The notes beneath the pieces are model-generated. The model did not search any database and was not told where the DNA came from. It saw only the letters and a program-made list of their open reading frames with translations. This document shows, piece by piece, positions 38,374 to 45,787 of a stretch of 64,000 bases of DNA (the first letter of the stretch is position 1; each line of letters starts with the position of its first letter). The stretch is from positions 18,854 to 82,853 of the forward strand of contig NZ_JAUJFI010000005.1 in the NCBI RefSeq assembly GCF_030849505.1. Direction: 5' to 3'. The translations under genes were made by a program, and so were the position numbers. This stretch comes from Azospirillum isscasi. GTDB taxonomy: Bacteria > Pseudomonadota > Alphaproteobacteria > Azospirillales > Azospirillaceae.

Positions 38374-39546
38374 ATGCTGACGCTGTTGTCGAAGGCTTCG
38401 CGCCCCACGGTGGACTGGGACGGGCTGAGCCGCCGGATTCTGGACCAGAGCGCCCAAGCCTGCTGGGTGGTGGACCGCGATCTGGTCACCATCGGCGTCA
38501 ACCCGGCGCTGTGCGCGCTGCTCGGCTACCGGGCGGGGGAGCTGGCCGGGACCCATCTCCTGGCCTATGCGACGGAGGAGAGCCGAAGCGTCCTGGAGCG
38601 GCAGGCGGCCATCCGCGACCTCACCCCGCACCGCAGCTACGAGGTCACCCTGACGCGCTCCGACGGGACGCCGCTCCATGTGATCTTCAACGAATCGCGG
38701 CTGGACGGCGACTCCGGCCCGGACGGCGGCACGGCGGCGGGCTCCTGCATCTTCGTCACCGACATCACCCGCCGCCACGACGAGGAGGCGCAGCGCACCC
38801 TGCGGGTGGACCAGCTTGCCGACACGGTCGCGCGCATGAACCGCTTCCTGGGGCAGATCTGCCAGGAGTTGAAGGACCCGCTGAGCGCCATCCTGGGGGC
38901 CACGCAGATGATCTCGTCCGATGTGGCGTCCGATTTGGGGGGCGGCGGGGAAGGCCGGGGAACGGCGCGTCTGGGCGCCTATGCGGATCTGTGCAGCGAC
39001 GCCGGGCGGCAGATGATGCGGACGATCGAGAATTTGTCGCTGTGGTCCCGCCTGCAACTGAATCAGGTTCCCCTGGACCTGCGGGCCTATGAGCTGGGCG
39101 GCCTGCTCCAGGACGTTCTGGAGGATTTGGAGCCGCGCGCCCGTGCCCGCGACATCCTGATCGTCAACCGCATCTTCGCCACCCCGGTGCTGGGCGACCT
39201 GTCCGCGCTGAACACGGTGCTGAAGCATCTGATCGAGAACGCGGTGCGCTTCTCGCCCTCGGGCAGCATCGTCATGCTGTCCGCCGCCATGGTGGACGGG
39301 CGGGTGACCGTGCGGGTCCAGGACAACGGGCTGGGCATCCCGGAGGAGCTTCAGCCCTATCTGTTCCGCATCGATCTGCACCACGCCGTACCCGGTGCCG
39401 ACGGGGAGGTGGGAAGCGGCCTCGGCCTGCTGATCTGCAAGGCGCTGGTGGAGCGCATGGGCGGGAGCATCCGGGTCTACAGCAAGCCGGGCGGCGGAAC
39501 CGCCGTGACGGTGACCCTGACCCAAGGGGTGTGCGCCGGCCGGTGA
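38374..39546 (+). CDS. PAS-domain histidine-kinase-like protein lacking the phospho-acceptor His
   Basis: 390 residues, soluble. A PAS domain occupies about 20-135 (ILDQSAQACWVVDRDLVTIGVNPALCALLGYRAGELAG, ending in VTDITRRHDEEAQ). The dimerisation helix reads FLGQICQELKDPLSAILG: where family members have SHELRTPL, this has CQELKDPL, so Gln164 (CAG, 38863-38865) replaces His. The ATPase domain is intact: N box VLKHLIENAVRFSPSG, G1 VQDNGLGIPEEL, G2 GSGLGLLICKALVERMGG. ATG at 38374 has GGGAGGG upstream. It may act as an ATP-binding pseudokinase partner or scaffold. No response regulator adjoins it. Confidence 0.85.
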   Translation: MLTLLSKASRPTVDWDGLSRRILDQSAQACWVVDRDLVTIGVNPALCALLGYRAGELAGTHLLAYATEESRSVLERQAAIRDLTPHRSYEVTLTRSDGTPLHVIFNESRLDGDSGPDGGTAAGSCIFVTDITRRHDEEAQRTLRVDQLADTVARMNRFLGQICQELKDPLSAILGATQMISSDVASDLGGGGEGRGTARLGAYADLCSDAGRQMMRTIENLSLWSRLQLNQVPLDLRAYELGGLLQDVLEDLEPRARARDILIVNRIFATPVLGDLSALNTVLKHLIENAVRFSPSGSIVMLSAAMVDGRVTVRVQDNGLGIPEELQPYLFRIDLHHAVPGADGEVGSGLGLLICKALVERMGGSIRVYSKPGGGTAVTVTLTQGVCAGR

Positions 39547-40065
39547 TGCCGCCGTTCGCGCGGGTGGCCGGGCGCTCCGGCCTCGCCGCCCGGAGAGGAT
39601 GCGGCGGATTCGGAGTGCCCCTTGCGGGGAATCCGAACATTCAGTTGTCAACAGGGCACAGCTCCGCGCGAAATCGCCGCATCGGGAGTCCCGCGGCAGA
39701 ATCCGTTTGACAGGCGGGAGCGCTGCAACACCTCCGCAAACCGGGAAAGGCAATGTCTTTCAATGGTTTGTGTGACATGCCCAATTTTTGGGCAAATCGG
39801 GCTATGGCCTTGTGGCGCCTGCCTCGAATCGGCAAAAGCCGCGTCTTGTCAACACAGTTATCCACAGACTCTGTGGAGAGCCTACGCGGGAGGTGATGGG
39901 GGCCGCCACCGCGCCCATAACCTTTGGCGGGAGGCCCGTCCAATCAGAATAAGTACTTCAGATTTTAGGCTCCGCGCGTTTTTGCCGCTATAGTGGCCGC
40001 GCCTCATCCCGCCGTGTTGCCCCAATCCAACCGGCGCCGGATGAACAGTGACGGGAGGGGTGCCC
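39547..40065. promoter_or_regulatory. Gene-free region with DnaA box, palindromes and a promoter
   Basis: 519 bp with no credible gene. It holds the inverted repeat TGCCCAA-TTT-TTGGGCA (39778-39794) and a perfect DnaA box TTATCCACA (39858-39866). The box overlaps the palindrome TCCACAG-ACT-CTGTGGA (39861-39877). A promoter for the next gene follows: -35 TTAGGC (39965-39970), 18-bp spacer, -10 TATAGT (39989-39994). The 13-mer CACAGTTATCCAC at 39853 also occurs at 2867. Confidence 0.5.
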
Positions 40066-40392
40066 ATGCTGGATGTCTATGGGACGTCTTGCCCGGTGGC
40101 GCGTCCGCGCTGGCCGGGACGCGCGGCGACCGGTGGACCACGCGACCGCCGCCTGCAGGGATTTGCCATGCCGGCGCTGGGGGCGGCGATGCTGTCCGCT
40201 CTGATCCTCCATCTGCTGCTGACCTTCGCCTCCCATCTGGGCGGGGCCGACGTGGCGGGGGTGCTGACGGTGGCGGTGGGCATGGCCGCGGTCCTGGTGA
40301 TCCTGCTTCCCTTCGCCCTGCTGTGCGTCCGTCGGGCGCAGGACGCCCTGTCCGTCGGGCGGGAGCGCCGCGGGGGGATCGTATCGCCGTAA
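40066..40392 (+). CDS. Small two-span membrane protein of unknown function
   Basis: 108 residues. A basic N-terminus (about 1-35) is followed by two hydrophobic segments, about 35-58 (MPALGAAMLSALILHLLLTFASHL) and 64-88 (VAGVLTVAVGMAAVLVILLPFALL), and a basic tail. No family recognised. Start at 40066 has GGGAGGGG about 7 bp upstream. Likely inner membrane with both ends in the cytoplasm. Confidence 0.65.
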   Translation: MLDVYGTSCPVARPRWPGRAATGGPRDRRLQGFAMPALGAAMLSALILHLLLTFASHLGGADVAGVLTVAVGMAAVLVILLPFALLCVRRAQDALSVGRERRGGIVSP

Positions 40393-40500
40393 GGTTGACG
40401 TGCCGCCGGCCGGGGAAATCACGGTTGCTTCCCCATCGTTAGTCCGCGCATAAAGTTCAGGCGCCGTGGCGATGGGCGGCGCTGATCGGCGGGGGCTGGC

Positions 40501-40866
40501 ATGGGCTTGTTCGATTTTCTGAAAGTGACCGTCAAGGACGAGAAGAAGACCGCACCGCGCCGCGCCGGCCCGTCCAATGGATCGTCCAGCGTGATCGAGT
40601 TCGACGGCAAGAGCTTTCCGCTGGCGGCCATCAGCCACAAGGGCTTCGTGGCGACGGGCTTCGACGGGTCCCTGATCCCCAGCCAGACCGCGCGCATCAC
40701 GGTGCGGGTCGACGACGCCTCCGGCAAGTTCACCTTCGCCGCCACCGTCACCATCGAGGAGGTGAAGGGCGGATCGGTGTCCGGCGCCTGGAACATGCTG
40801 CCGCCGGAGGTCGAGGCGACCATCCGCAAGTACCTGCAAATCCGCAAGCAGAAGGCTGGAAAGTAG
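40501..40866 (+). CDS. PilZ-like small protein
   Basis: 121 residues. After a short basic N-terminus, residues about 32-105 look like a beta barrel (VIEFDGKSFPLAAISHKGFVATGFDGSLIPSQTARITVRVDD, then FTFAATVTIEEVKGGSVSGAW). The segment LAAISHKGFVATG resembles the DxSxxG region of PilZ, but the RxxxR part for cyclic di-GMP is not evident. It may be a divergent, non-binding PilZ protein. It is convergent with the deacetylase gene. Confidence 0.5.
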   Translation: MGLFDFLKVTVKDEKKTAPRRAGPSNGSSSVIEFDGKSFPLAAISHKGFVATGFDGSLIPSQTARITVRVDDASGKFTFAATVTIEEVKGGSVSGAWNMLPPEVEATIRKYLQIRKQKAGK

Positions 40867-40899
40867 GAAGCGCCCGGCCCGAAGCCGGCCCGGCGCCGG

Positions 40900-42261
40900 T
40901 CAGTTGGCGGTGCGCAGGGCCGGGCGGCTGGCGTCCATCGCCGGTCCGTTCGCCTTCACCATGGTCGGCGCCATGGCCGGCGTGGCGATCTGGTGCATCC
41001 GCTCGATCCATTCCGACAGGGTGACGAACTCGCAGCCCTTCGCGCGCATCGCGGCGATCACGCGGGGCAGGGCGGTCAGGGTGGACGGGTAGGTGGAGTG
41101 CAGCAGAAGCACGCTGCCGGTTCCCGCTTCCGTCTTCACATGCTGCACGATCCGGTCGGGGTCGCGGACCTGCCAGTCGCGGGTGTCCACGGTCCACAGC
41201 ACCGGGCTCATCTTCTCCTCGCGGGCGATGGCCAGCAGGTCCGGCGTGTAGCGCCCGTAGGGCGGGCGGAACAGCACCGGGTCGGCGCCGAACCCCCGCA
41301 GGATGCGGTTGGCCTCGGCGATCTCGTGCCGCTGCGCCTCGGCGTCCATGGCGCGCAGGTCGGAGTGGGTCAGGCTGTGGTTGCCGATCTCGTGTCCGGC
41401 GGCGATGAAGTCGCGGATCACCTCGCCCTGGTTCTCCGCGACGCTGGCGACCGGGAAATAGGTGGCGGGGATCTTCTCCCGGTTCAGCACGTCCAGGATC
41501 TGGCGCGTGACCACCCGGTGCGGCCCGTCGTCGAAGGTGAGGGCGCAGAGGTTCCAGCCCTCCTCCTTCAGCGTCGCCGGCATGACGTCCAGCGCCGTGT
41601 CGGGGATCACCGCCCCCAACCGGCCCTTGCGGCGCCCGGACTTCTCGATGGCGGCCATGGTCCGTGCCGCTTCCGGCGGGTAGGTGACGGCGACGTCCGG
41701 CCTGTTGGCGTTGCCGCCGGTCCGGTCCGGTTCGGGCTTGGCGCTGTCCACCGGCACCGGCGACGGCGAGGGCGGCGGTGCGGCGTCGAGCACGAGGCAG
41801 CCGAATCCGGCACCGACCATGCGGCGGCACAGCGTTCTCACGTCCAGCCCCGCCGGGGCGATGGCCCGCAAGGCGACGCCCTCGCCCTGGCGCCGCGTGT
41901 CCAGCGGCACGACCGCCGGGCTGAGTCCGTCCGCCAGTTCGGGGGAGCGCCGGCGCAGGCTGTCCCATGCCCACCAGGCATCCCCTTCCTTCTGGAAAAG
42001 GCCGAGTTGCAGCAGCGGTTGACCGTCCGCGGCATGGGCCGCTTCGTCCGGCAGAGCGGAAAGCAACGCCGCGGCCAGCGGCAAGGCGAGAAGGGCGGAG
42101 CGGAAACGGTGGGCGCCCTCGGCGAAACGGGCCGTGAGGGGGCTTGCGACGGTGGGCCTTGCGGGGGGCGCTTCGTTCAAGATCCTGGTCCCGTCTTCGG
42201 TTCCTTGCTCGGACCGGGTCTCAAAGATGTCCCCCGGACCGTCGCATCCGTCGAATACCAC
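40900..42261 (-). CDS. Exported polysaccharide deacetylase with SPOR-like domain
   Basis: 453 residues. A hydrophobic stretch at about 54-75 ending ALPDEAAHA is a probable signal peptide after a long N-terminal extension. Residues about 80-160 resemble a SPOR domain (QLGLFQKEGDAWWAWDSL, CRRMVGAGFGCLVL), which binds denuded septal glycan. Residues about 238-430 are the NodB domain: TFDDGPHRV (metal Asp), HSLTHSDL (two metal His), RPPYGRY, VLWTVDTRDW and LLLHST. Likely trims acetyl groups from murein or another envelope glycan. The true start may lie nearer the signal peptide. Confidence 0.82.
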   Translation of the reverse strand: MVFDGCDGPGDIFETRSEQGTEDGTRILNEAPPARPTVASPLTARFAEGAHRFRSALLALPLAAALLSALPDEAAHAADGQPLLQLGLFQKEGDAWWAWDSLRRRSPELADGLSPAVVPLDTRRQGEGVALRAIAPAGLDVRTLCRRMVGAGFGCLVLDAAPPPSPSPVPVDSAKPEPDRTGGNANRPDVAVTYPPEAARTMAAIEKSGRRKGRLGAVIPDTALDVMPATLKEEGWNLCALTFDDGPHRVVTRQILDVLNREKIPATYFPVASVAENQGEVIRDFIAAGHEIGNHSLTHSDLRAMDAEAQRHEIAEANRILRGFGADPVLFRPPYGRYTPDLLAIAREEKMSPVLWTVDTRDWQVRDPDRIVQHVKTEAGTGSVLLLHSTYPSTLTALPRVIAAMRAKGCEFVTLSEWIERMHQIATPAMAPTMVKANGPAMDASRPALRTAN

Positions 42262-42282
42262 CCCTTCGGGATTAATTCAAAC

Positions 42283-42312
42283 GGCGCCGCTTTGGCCGGC
42301 GCCGCTTTGGCC
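42283..42312. repeat. 15-bp tandem duplication
   Basis: GGCGCCGCTTTGGCC occurs twice in direct tandem (42283-42297, 42298-42312), just upstream of the deacetylase gene. Confidence 0.8.
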
Positions 42313-42342
42313 AGCGTCTCCGCTTCGGCTGTTGCGGAGCGC

Positions 42343-42368
42343 GGAACCTTCGGCGTCCGGGCGCGGTT
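42343..42368 (+). promoter_or_regulatory. EcfG-like (general stress) promoter
   Basis: GGAAC (42343-42347), 17-bp spacer, GGTT (42365-42368), 81 bp before the DUF2934 gene that precedes the HPF-CSD gene. Confidence 0.5.
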
Positions 42369-42448
42369 GACGGGAAGCGCGCCTGCTCCCCAAAGGGTGC
42401 GCCCAAGGAGGCGGGGTGCGGAACGGGAACGGAAAGGAGGCAGCCCGG

Positions 42449-42742
42449 ATGGCGGATGATTTGGAAGGCCGGATCAGAGCGCGCGCTCACCAGATCTGGG
42501 AACGCGAGGGCCGTCCGGAGGGCCGCGCCCGGGACCACTGGGAGCTGGCCAGCGAGGAGATCGCCATCGAGGACAATTACCGCGGCACGCTGCGCCCGAA
42601 CCCGGCCCGCGGTCCGGACGACACCGCCGAACGGACCGAACCGGTCGAACCGGTGCTGAGCATGGAAAGCCAGGGCGAGATGCCGGGCATCGCCGACCAG
42701 GGCGAGGAATTCCGCATTCCCGGCCAAGCCCGCGAGTCCTGA
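42449..42742 (+). CDS. DUF2934 domain protein
   Basis: 97 residues, acidic, soluble. The N-terminal helix-turn RIRARAHQIWEREGRPEGRARDHWELASEEI (about 7-37) is the DUF2934 signature. The remainder is polar and Glu/Pro-rich. Function unknown; members often lie beside stress genes. The start has AAAGGAGG 8 bp upstream. It is 54 bp before the hibernation-factor gene and shares the EcfG-like promoter. Confidence 0.85.
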   Translation: MADDLEGRIRARAHQIWEREGRPEGRARDHWELASEEIAIEDNYRGTLRPNPARGPDDTAERTEPVEPVLSMESQGEMPGIADQGEEFRIPGQARES

Positions 42743-42796
42743 GCGCGGCCCCCCGCCGCGCTGCCCGCCTTCCCCCGTGCTTAACGAGGACATCCC

Positions 42797-43381
42797 ATGG
42801 ACACGAACCTGGAAATCGCCTTCCACAACATGGATTCCCAGCCGGAGCTGGAAGCCTACATCCGCGAACGGGCGGAGAAGACGGAGAAACTGTTCGACCG
42901 GCTGGTCGGCATGAGGGTCGCCGTGGAGGCCCAGCACCGCCAGCACAAGACCGGAAACGTCTTCGATGTCCATATCGAGCTGATGGTGCCGGGCCAGGAC
43001 ATCGTGGTCAGCCGCAAGCCGAACAAGGCGAAGGAGCGCTACGCCAACCCGGACGTCCGGACCTCGATCCGCGACGCCTTCGAAGCCGCGGAGCGGCAGT
43101 TGAAGGAGTACAAGGACAAGCTGCGCCGCGACGTGAAGACCCACGATCCGGAACAGCCGGGCCGGGTGGCGCAGCTCTACCCGAAGGAGGACCACGGCTT
43201 CATCACGACCAACACCGGGACGCAGCTCTACTTCCACCGGAACAGCTGCCTGAACGTGGACATGGACCAGCTCAAGACCGGCGATCCGGTGAAGTATGTG
43301 GAAACCGCGGGCGACACCGGCCCGACCGCCGCCAAGGTCTGGCGCGCCGCCGGTTCCGACACCGAACTGCACGCCACCTGA
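42797..43381 (+). CDS. Ribosome hibernation factor fused to cold-shock domain
   Basis: 194 residues. Residues about 1-110 form the HPF/RaiA (S30AE) fold: NLEIAFHNMDSQPELEAYIRERAEKTEKLFDRLVGMRVAVEA, DVHIELMVPGQDIVVSRKP and IRDAFEAAERQLKEY. Residues about 121-183 form a cold-shock domain with RNP-like KEDHGFITT and QLYFHRNS. HPF proteins dock in the 30S decoding centre and park ribosomes in stationary phase; the CSD adds single-stranded RNA binding. The long-form HPF dimerisation domain is absent. A strong terminator follows. Confidence 0.88.
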   Translation: MDTNLEIAFHNMDSQPELEAYIRERAEKTEKLFDRLVGMRVAVEAQHRQHKTGNVFDVHIELMVPGQDIVVSRKPNKAKERYANPDVRTSIRDAFEAAERQLKEYKDKLRRDVKTHDPEQPGRVAQLYPKEDHGFITTNTGTQLYFHRNSCLNVDMDQLKTGDPVKYVETAGDTGPTAAKVWRAAGSDTELHAT

Positions 43382-43387
43382 AGCAAA

Positions 43388-43415
43388 AGCCCCCGCGTCA
43401 TGCGCGGGGGCTTTT
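43388..43415. terminator. Terminator after hibernation-factor gene
   Basis: 10-bp perfect stem AGCCCCCGCG / CGCGGGGGCT, five-base loop, TTTT on the plus strand. AAAA on the other side gives it a U-run in both directions, so it may also end the L,D-transpeptidase transcript. Confidence 0.9.
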
Positions 43416-43451
43416 CACGTCAGGCTCTCAGGCCCGCCGGGCCGTCGGCCC

Positions 43452-44672
43452 TCAGGCCCGCTGGGCCGGGGGCATCGGATCGGGCGAGCCGGGGGCGGCG
43501 GACTCCGGCGCGGCGGCGGGGGCCGTGTCCTCGTTCAGGTCGTAGATGTCCGGGTGCAGGCGGACCGCGTCGCGCTCGTCCACCGTCGCGGTCCAGTACA
43601 CGAAGCGCACCGGCACCGGCTGGCTCAGCTTCACCCACTGCGGCTCCTGCCGCTCCAGCATGCGGTCCAGCCGCGCCGTCGAGATGTGCTCGCTCGCCAG
43701 CAGCGCCTCGGCCATGCCGCGGGCGTCCTCCAGGCGCACGCAGCCGGAGCTGACGGTGCGGATCTCGCGGTCGAACAGCTTCGGCTCGTTGGTGCCGTGC
43801 AGATAGATGTTGTAGGGGTTGGTCAGGTTGAAGCGGAACCGGCCCAGCGCGTTGTGGTCGCCCGGTTGCTGGACGATGCGGACACGGCGCGGCGACACGT
43901 TGTGCCAGTCCACGATGGCCGGCTCCACCGGCTCCCCGTCCAGATAGACCACCGCGTTCGCGATGCCCGGCGAGCCCTTGGCCCGCAGCAGCGGCAGCTT
44001 GTCCTCCTTCAGGACGGTGGGGGGCACGGTCCAGGTGGGGTTCACGATGACGTGGGTGATCCGGTCCTGAAGCATCGGCGTTTCGCGTGACGGGCGTCCG
44101 ACGATGGAGCGCATGGTCAGCGCCTCCTGCCCGTCGCGGACCAGCGTGGTGGTCTGGCTGGGCAGGTTCACCAGGATCACGGTGTCCGGTGCGGTGTCGC
44201 GGAAGGCGCGCATCGACATGGCGCTGCGCCGCATCTGGGTGGCCGCCTCCTGCGGGCTGCGGTCCAGCGCCACCCGCGTGCCGCCGCCGACCAGCCCATC
44301 CACCTTCATGCGCTGGCTGAACTGGAAAGCGCGCACGGCGGTGTCCACGCCGTCATCGAACAGGTCGCCGTGCCGAGCCCGGTCGAGGAAGCCCAGCTCC
44401 GCCAGCCGCTGCGTCAGCCGCTCCACGCGCTCGCCGCTGCTGCCTTTCTTCAGGAGGGGGCCGGACCCGATGCGGGCGATGGGACGGTCCGGTTCCGTTT
44501 CCAGGACCGCGGCGGCGGCGTCCAGCCGGTCGGCCCAGCCGGTCAGCGTGTCGCGGTAGGAGACGGTCTGGGCGGTGGCCGTGCCGGCCAGGACGGACAG
44601 CGCCAGCGTCAGCGCGGCCAGGATCGGTGCCGGGCGTCGCCGTTGGTTGTTGAGCGTCCGAAGTGCCTGCAT
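43452..44672 (-). CDS. L,D-transpeptidase (YkuD) with peptidoglycan-binding domain
   Basis: 406 residues, exported. Signal peptide about 1-35 (PILAALTLALSVLAGTATA). A PG-binding domain follows at about 75-140 (KKGSSGERVERLTQRLAELGFL, FDDGVDTAVRAFQ). The YkuD catalytic domain holds YLHGTNEPKLF and the active site SSGCVRLEDARG with the nucleophile Cys (about 320). It resembles YcbB-type enzymes that make 3-3 cross-links. Start at 44672 has AAGGACGG upstream; the longer frame to 44879 would place the signal peptide internally. Confidence 0.9.
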   Translation of the reverse strand: MQALRTLNNQRRRPAPILAALTLALSVLAGTATAQTVSYRDTLTGWADRLDAAAAVLETEPDRPIARIGSGPLLKKGSSGERVERLTQRLAELGFLDRARHGDLFDDGVDTAVRAFQFSQRMKVDGLVGGGTRVALDRSPQEAATQMRRSAMSMRAFRDTAPDTVILVNLPSQTTTLVRDGQEALTMRSIVGRPSRETPMLQDRITHVIVNPTWTVPPTVLKEDKLPLLRAKGSPGIANAVVYLDGEPVEPAIVDWHNVSPRRVRIVQQPGDHNALGRFRFNLTNPYNIYLHGTNEPKLFDREIRTVSSGCVRLEDARGMAEALLASEHISTARLDRMLERQEPQWVKLSQPVPVRFVYWTATVDERDAVRLHPDIYDLNEDTAPAAAPESAAPGSPDPMPPAQRA

Positions 44673-44865
44673 GGTCCGTCCTTGCCTGGCGGGGGCCGAT
44701 CCCCGTCCTTCCAATCGAATGTAGTACGCCAACCCCCACCCGGCGAGGCGAGGGCATGCTGTCGCGGGGTCGGGAAATCGGCGTACGGCCGTCCGGCCAG
44801 GAACCGCCCGCCGCGCCGCGCCGGCGCCGGAGGCCGATTTGTGACCGATTCGGGCCATTTTCGGG

Positions 44866-44894
44866 TTGATCCCGGTCAAGCCCTAGCCTATAGG
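44866..44894 (+). promoter_or_regulatory. Promoter overlapping an FNR/FixK-type box
   Basis: -35 TTGATC (44866-44871), 17-bp spacer, -10 TATAGG (44889-44894), reading towards the DUF882 gene. The -35 lies in TTGAT-CCCG-GTCAA (44866-44879), which fits the FNR/FixK pattern TTGAY-N4-RTCAA. A regulator bound there would cover the -35. The rest of 44673-45004 shows no gene. Confidence 0.5.
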
Positions 44895-45004
44895 GATATA
44901 CGTTCGGTATGACCACAATATTTTGGTCTTAATTCGAGCAATCCATAGGGGTCGCCCGGCGATGGAACGGCGCGGCCCGATCACCAAAATGCATTTAGGG
45001 AGTG

Positions 45005-45601
45005 ATGCTTTTGGGGACTGACGACCGTGCCGCGCCGATGAACGGGCGCGAGACCGGCCGCCGTGGGTTTCTGACCTTCGCCGCCGCGACCCTGACCGCC
45101 CTGGCCGTTCCGGCCCTGGTGCCCGCCGCCCCGGCCCTTGCGGCCCCCCTCGCCGGTGGCGTGCGCCGATTGTCTCTCCACAACGTCAACACCGACGAGC
45201 GTTTCAGCGGCGTCTACTGGGCCGATGGCGCTTACCGTCCGGACGCGCTGAAGAAGCTGGACGTGCTGCTGCGCGACCACCGCGCCAAGCAGGTCGGCCA
45301 TTTCGACCCGCGCCTGTTCGACGTGCTGGCCCGGCTGCACCGGACGCTGGACAGCGACGAACCCTTCCGCGTCATCTGCGGCTACCGGTCCCGCCGGACC
45401 AACGCCATGGCCCGCCGCCGGTCCCGCGGGGTCGCGAAGGAGAGCTATCACACCCGCGGCATGGCCATCGACGTGATGCTGCCGGACGTGGAGTTGAAGG
45501 CCATCGCCTCCGCCGCCCGCGGCTTGGAGGCCGGGGGGGTCGGCTTCTACCCGCGCAGCGGCTTCGTGCACATCGACACCGGCCCGGTCCGGACCTGGTG
45601 A
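45005..45601 (+). CDS. Tat-exported DUF882 / peptidase M15-like protein
   Basis: 198 residues from the ATG at 45005. A twin-arginine signal, GRRGFLTFAAATLTALAVPAL (about 18-38), ends ALAAP. The mature part is the YcbK-like DUF882 domain: GGVRRLSLHNVNTDERFSGVYW, VICGYRSRRTNAMARR (about 125) and SYHTRGMAIDVMLP with HxxxxxxD Zn ligands, then GFVHIDTGPVRTW. Such M15 proteins are murein D,D-carboxypeptidases/endopeptidases or loosely related. An alternative ATG at 45038 gives a shorter, typical Tat N-terminus. It is divergent from the L,D-transpeptidase. Confidence 0.87.
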   Translation: MLLGTDDRAAPMNGRETGRRGFLTFAAATLTALAVPALVPAAPALAAPLAGGVRRLSLHNVNTDERFSGVYWADGAYRPDALKKLDVLLRDHRAKQVGHFDPRLFDVLARLHRTLDSDEPFRVICGYRSRRTNAMARRRSRGVAKESYHTRGMAIDVMLPDVELKAIASAARGLEAGGVGFYPRSGFVHIDTGPVRTW

Positions 45602-45712
45602 ATCCCAGGCCCGGTGCGGGGCCAAACCATCGTTCGAGCCATCGTTACCGTCGTCATAGACTGAGTTGCCGTATCCCCCGGTCCGGGCGCCTGCCCTGTC
45701 GGTAGGGGACCC

Positions 45713-45737
45713 GGAACCATAGGCCGACGCGCCGGTT
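45713..45737 (+). promoter_or_regulatory. EcfG-like (general stress) promoter
   Basis: GGAAC (45713-45717), 16-bp spacer, GGTT (45734-45737), 51 bp before the baeRF gene. Same pattern as at 15730 and 42343. Confidence 0.5.
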
Positions 45738-45787
45738 GCTCCGGTCGGAACTCTCCGAACGAGCAACACGAGAAGGCGACGAAGGCG

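Noticed and set aside
39622..39993. 123-codon plus-strand frame and a 100-codon minus-strand frame in the gene-free region
   Set aside because: Unusual amino-acid make-up, no start signals, and overlap with the DnaA box and promoter elements.
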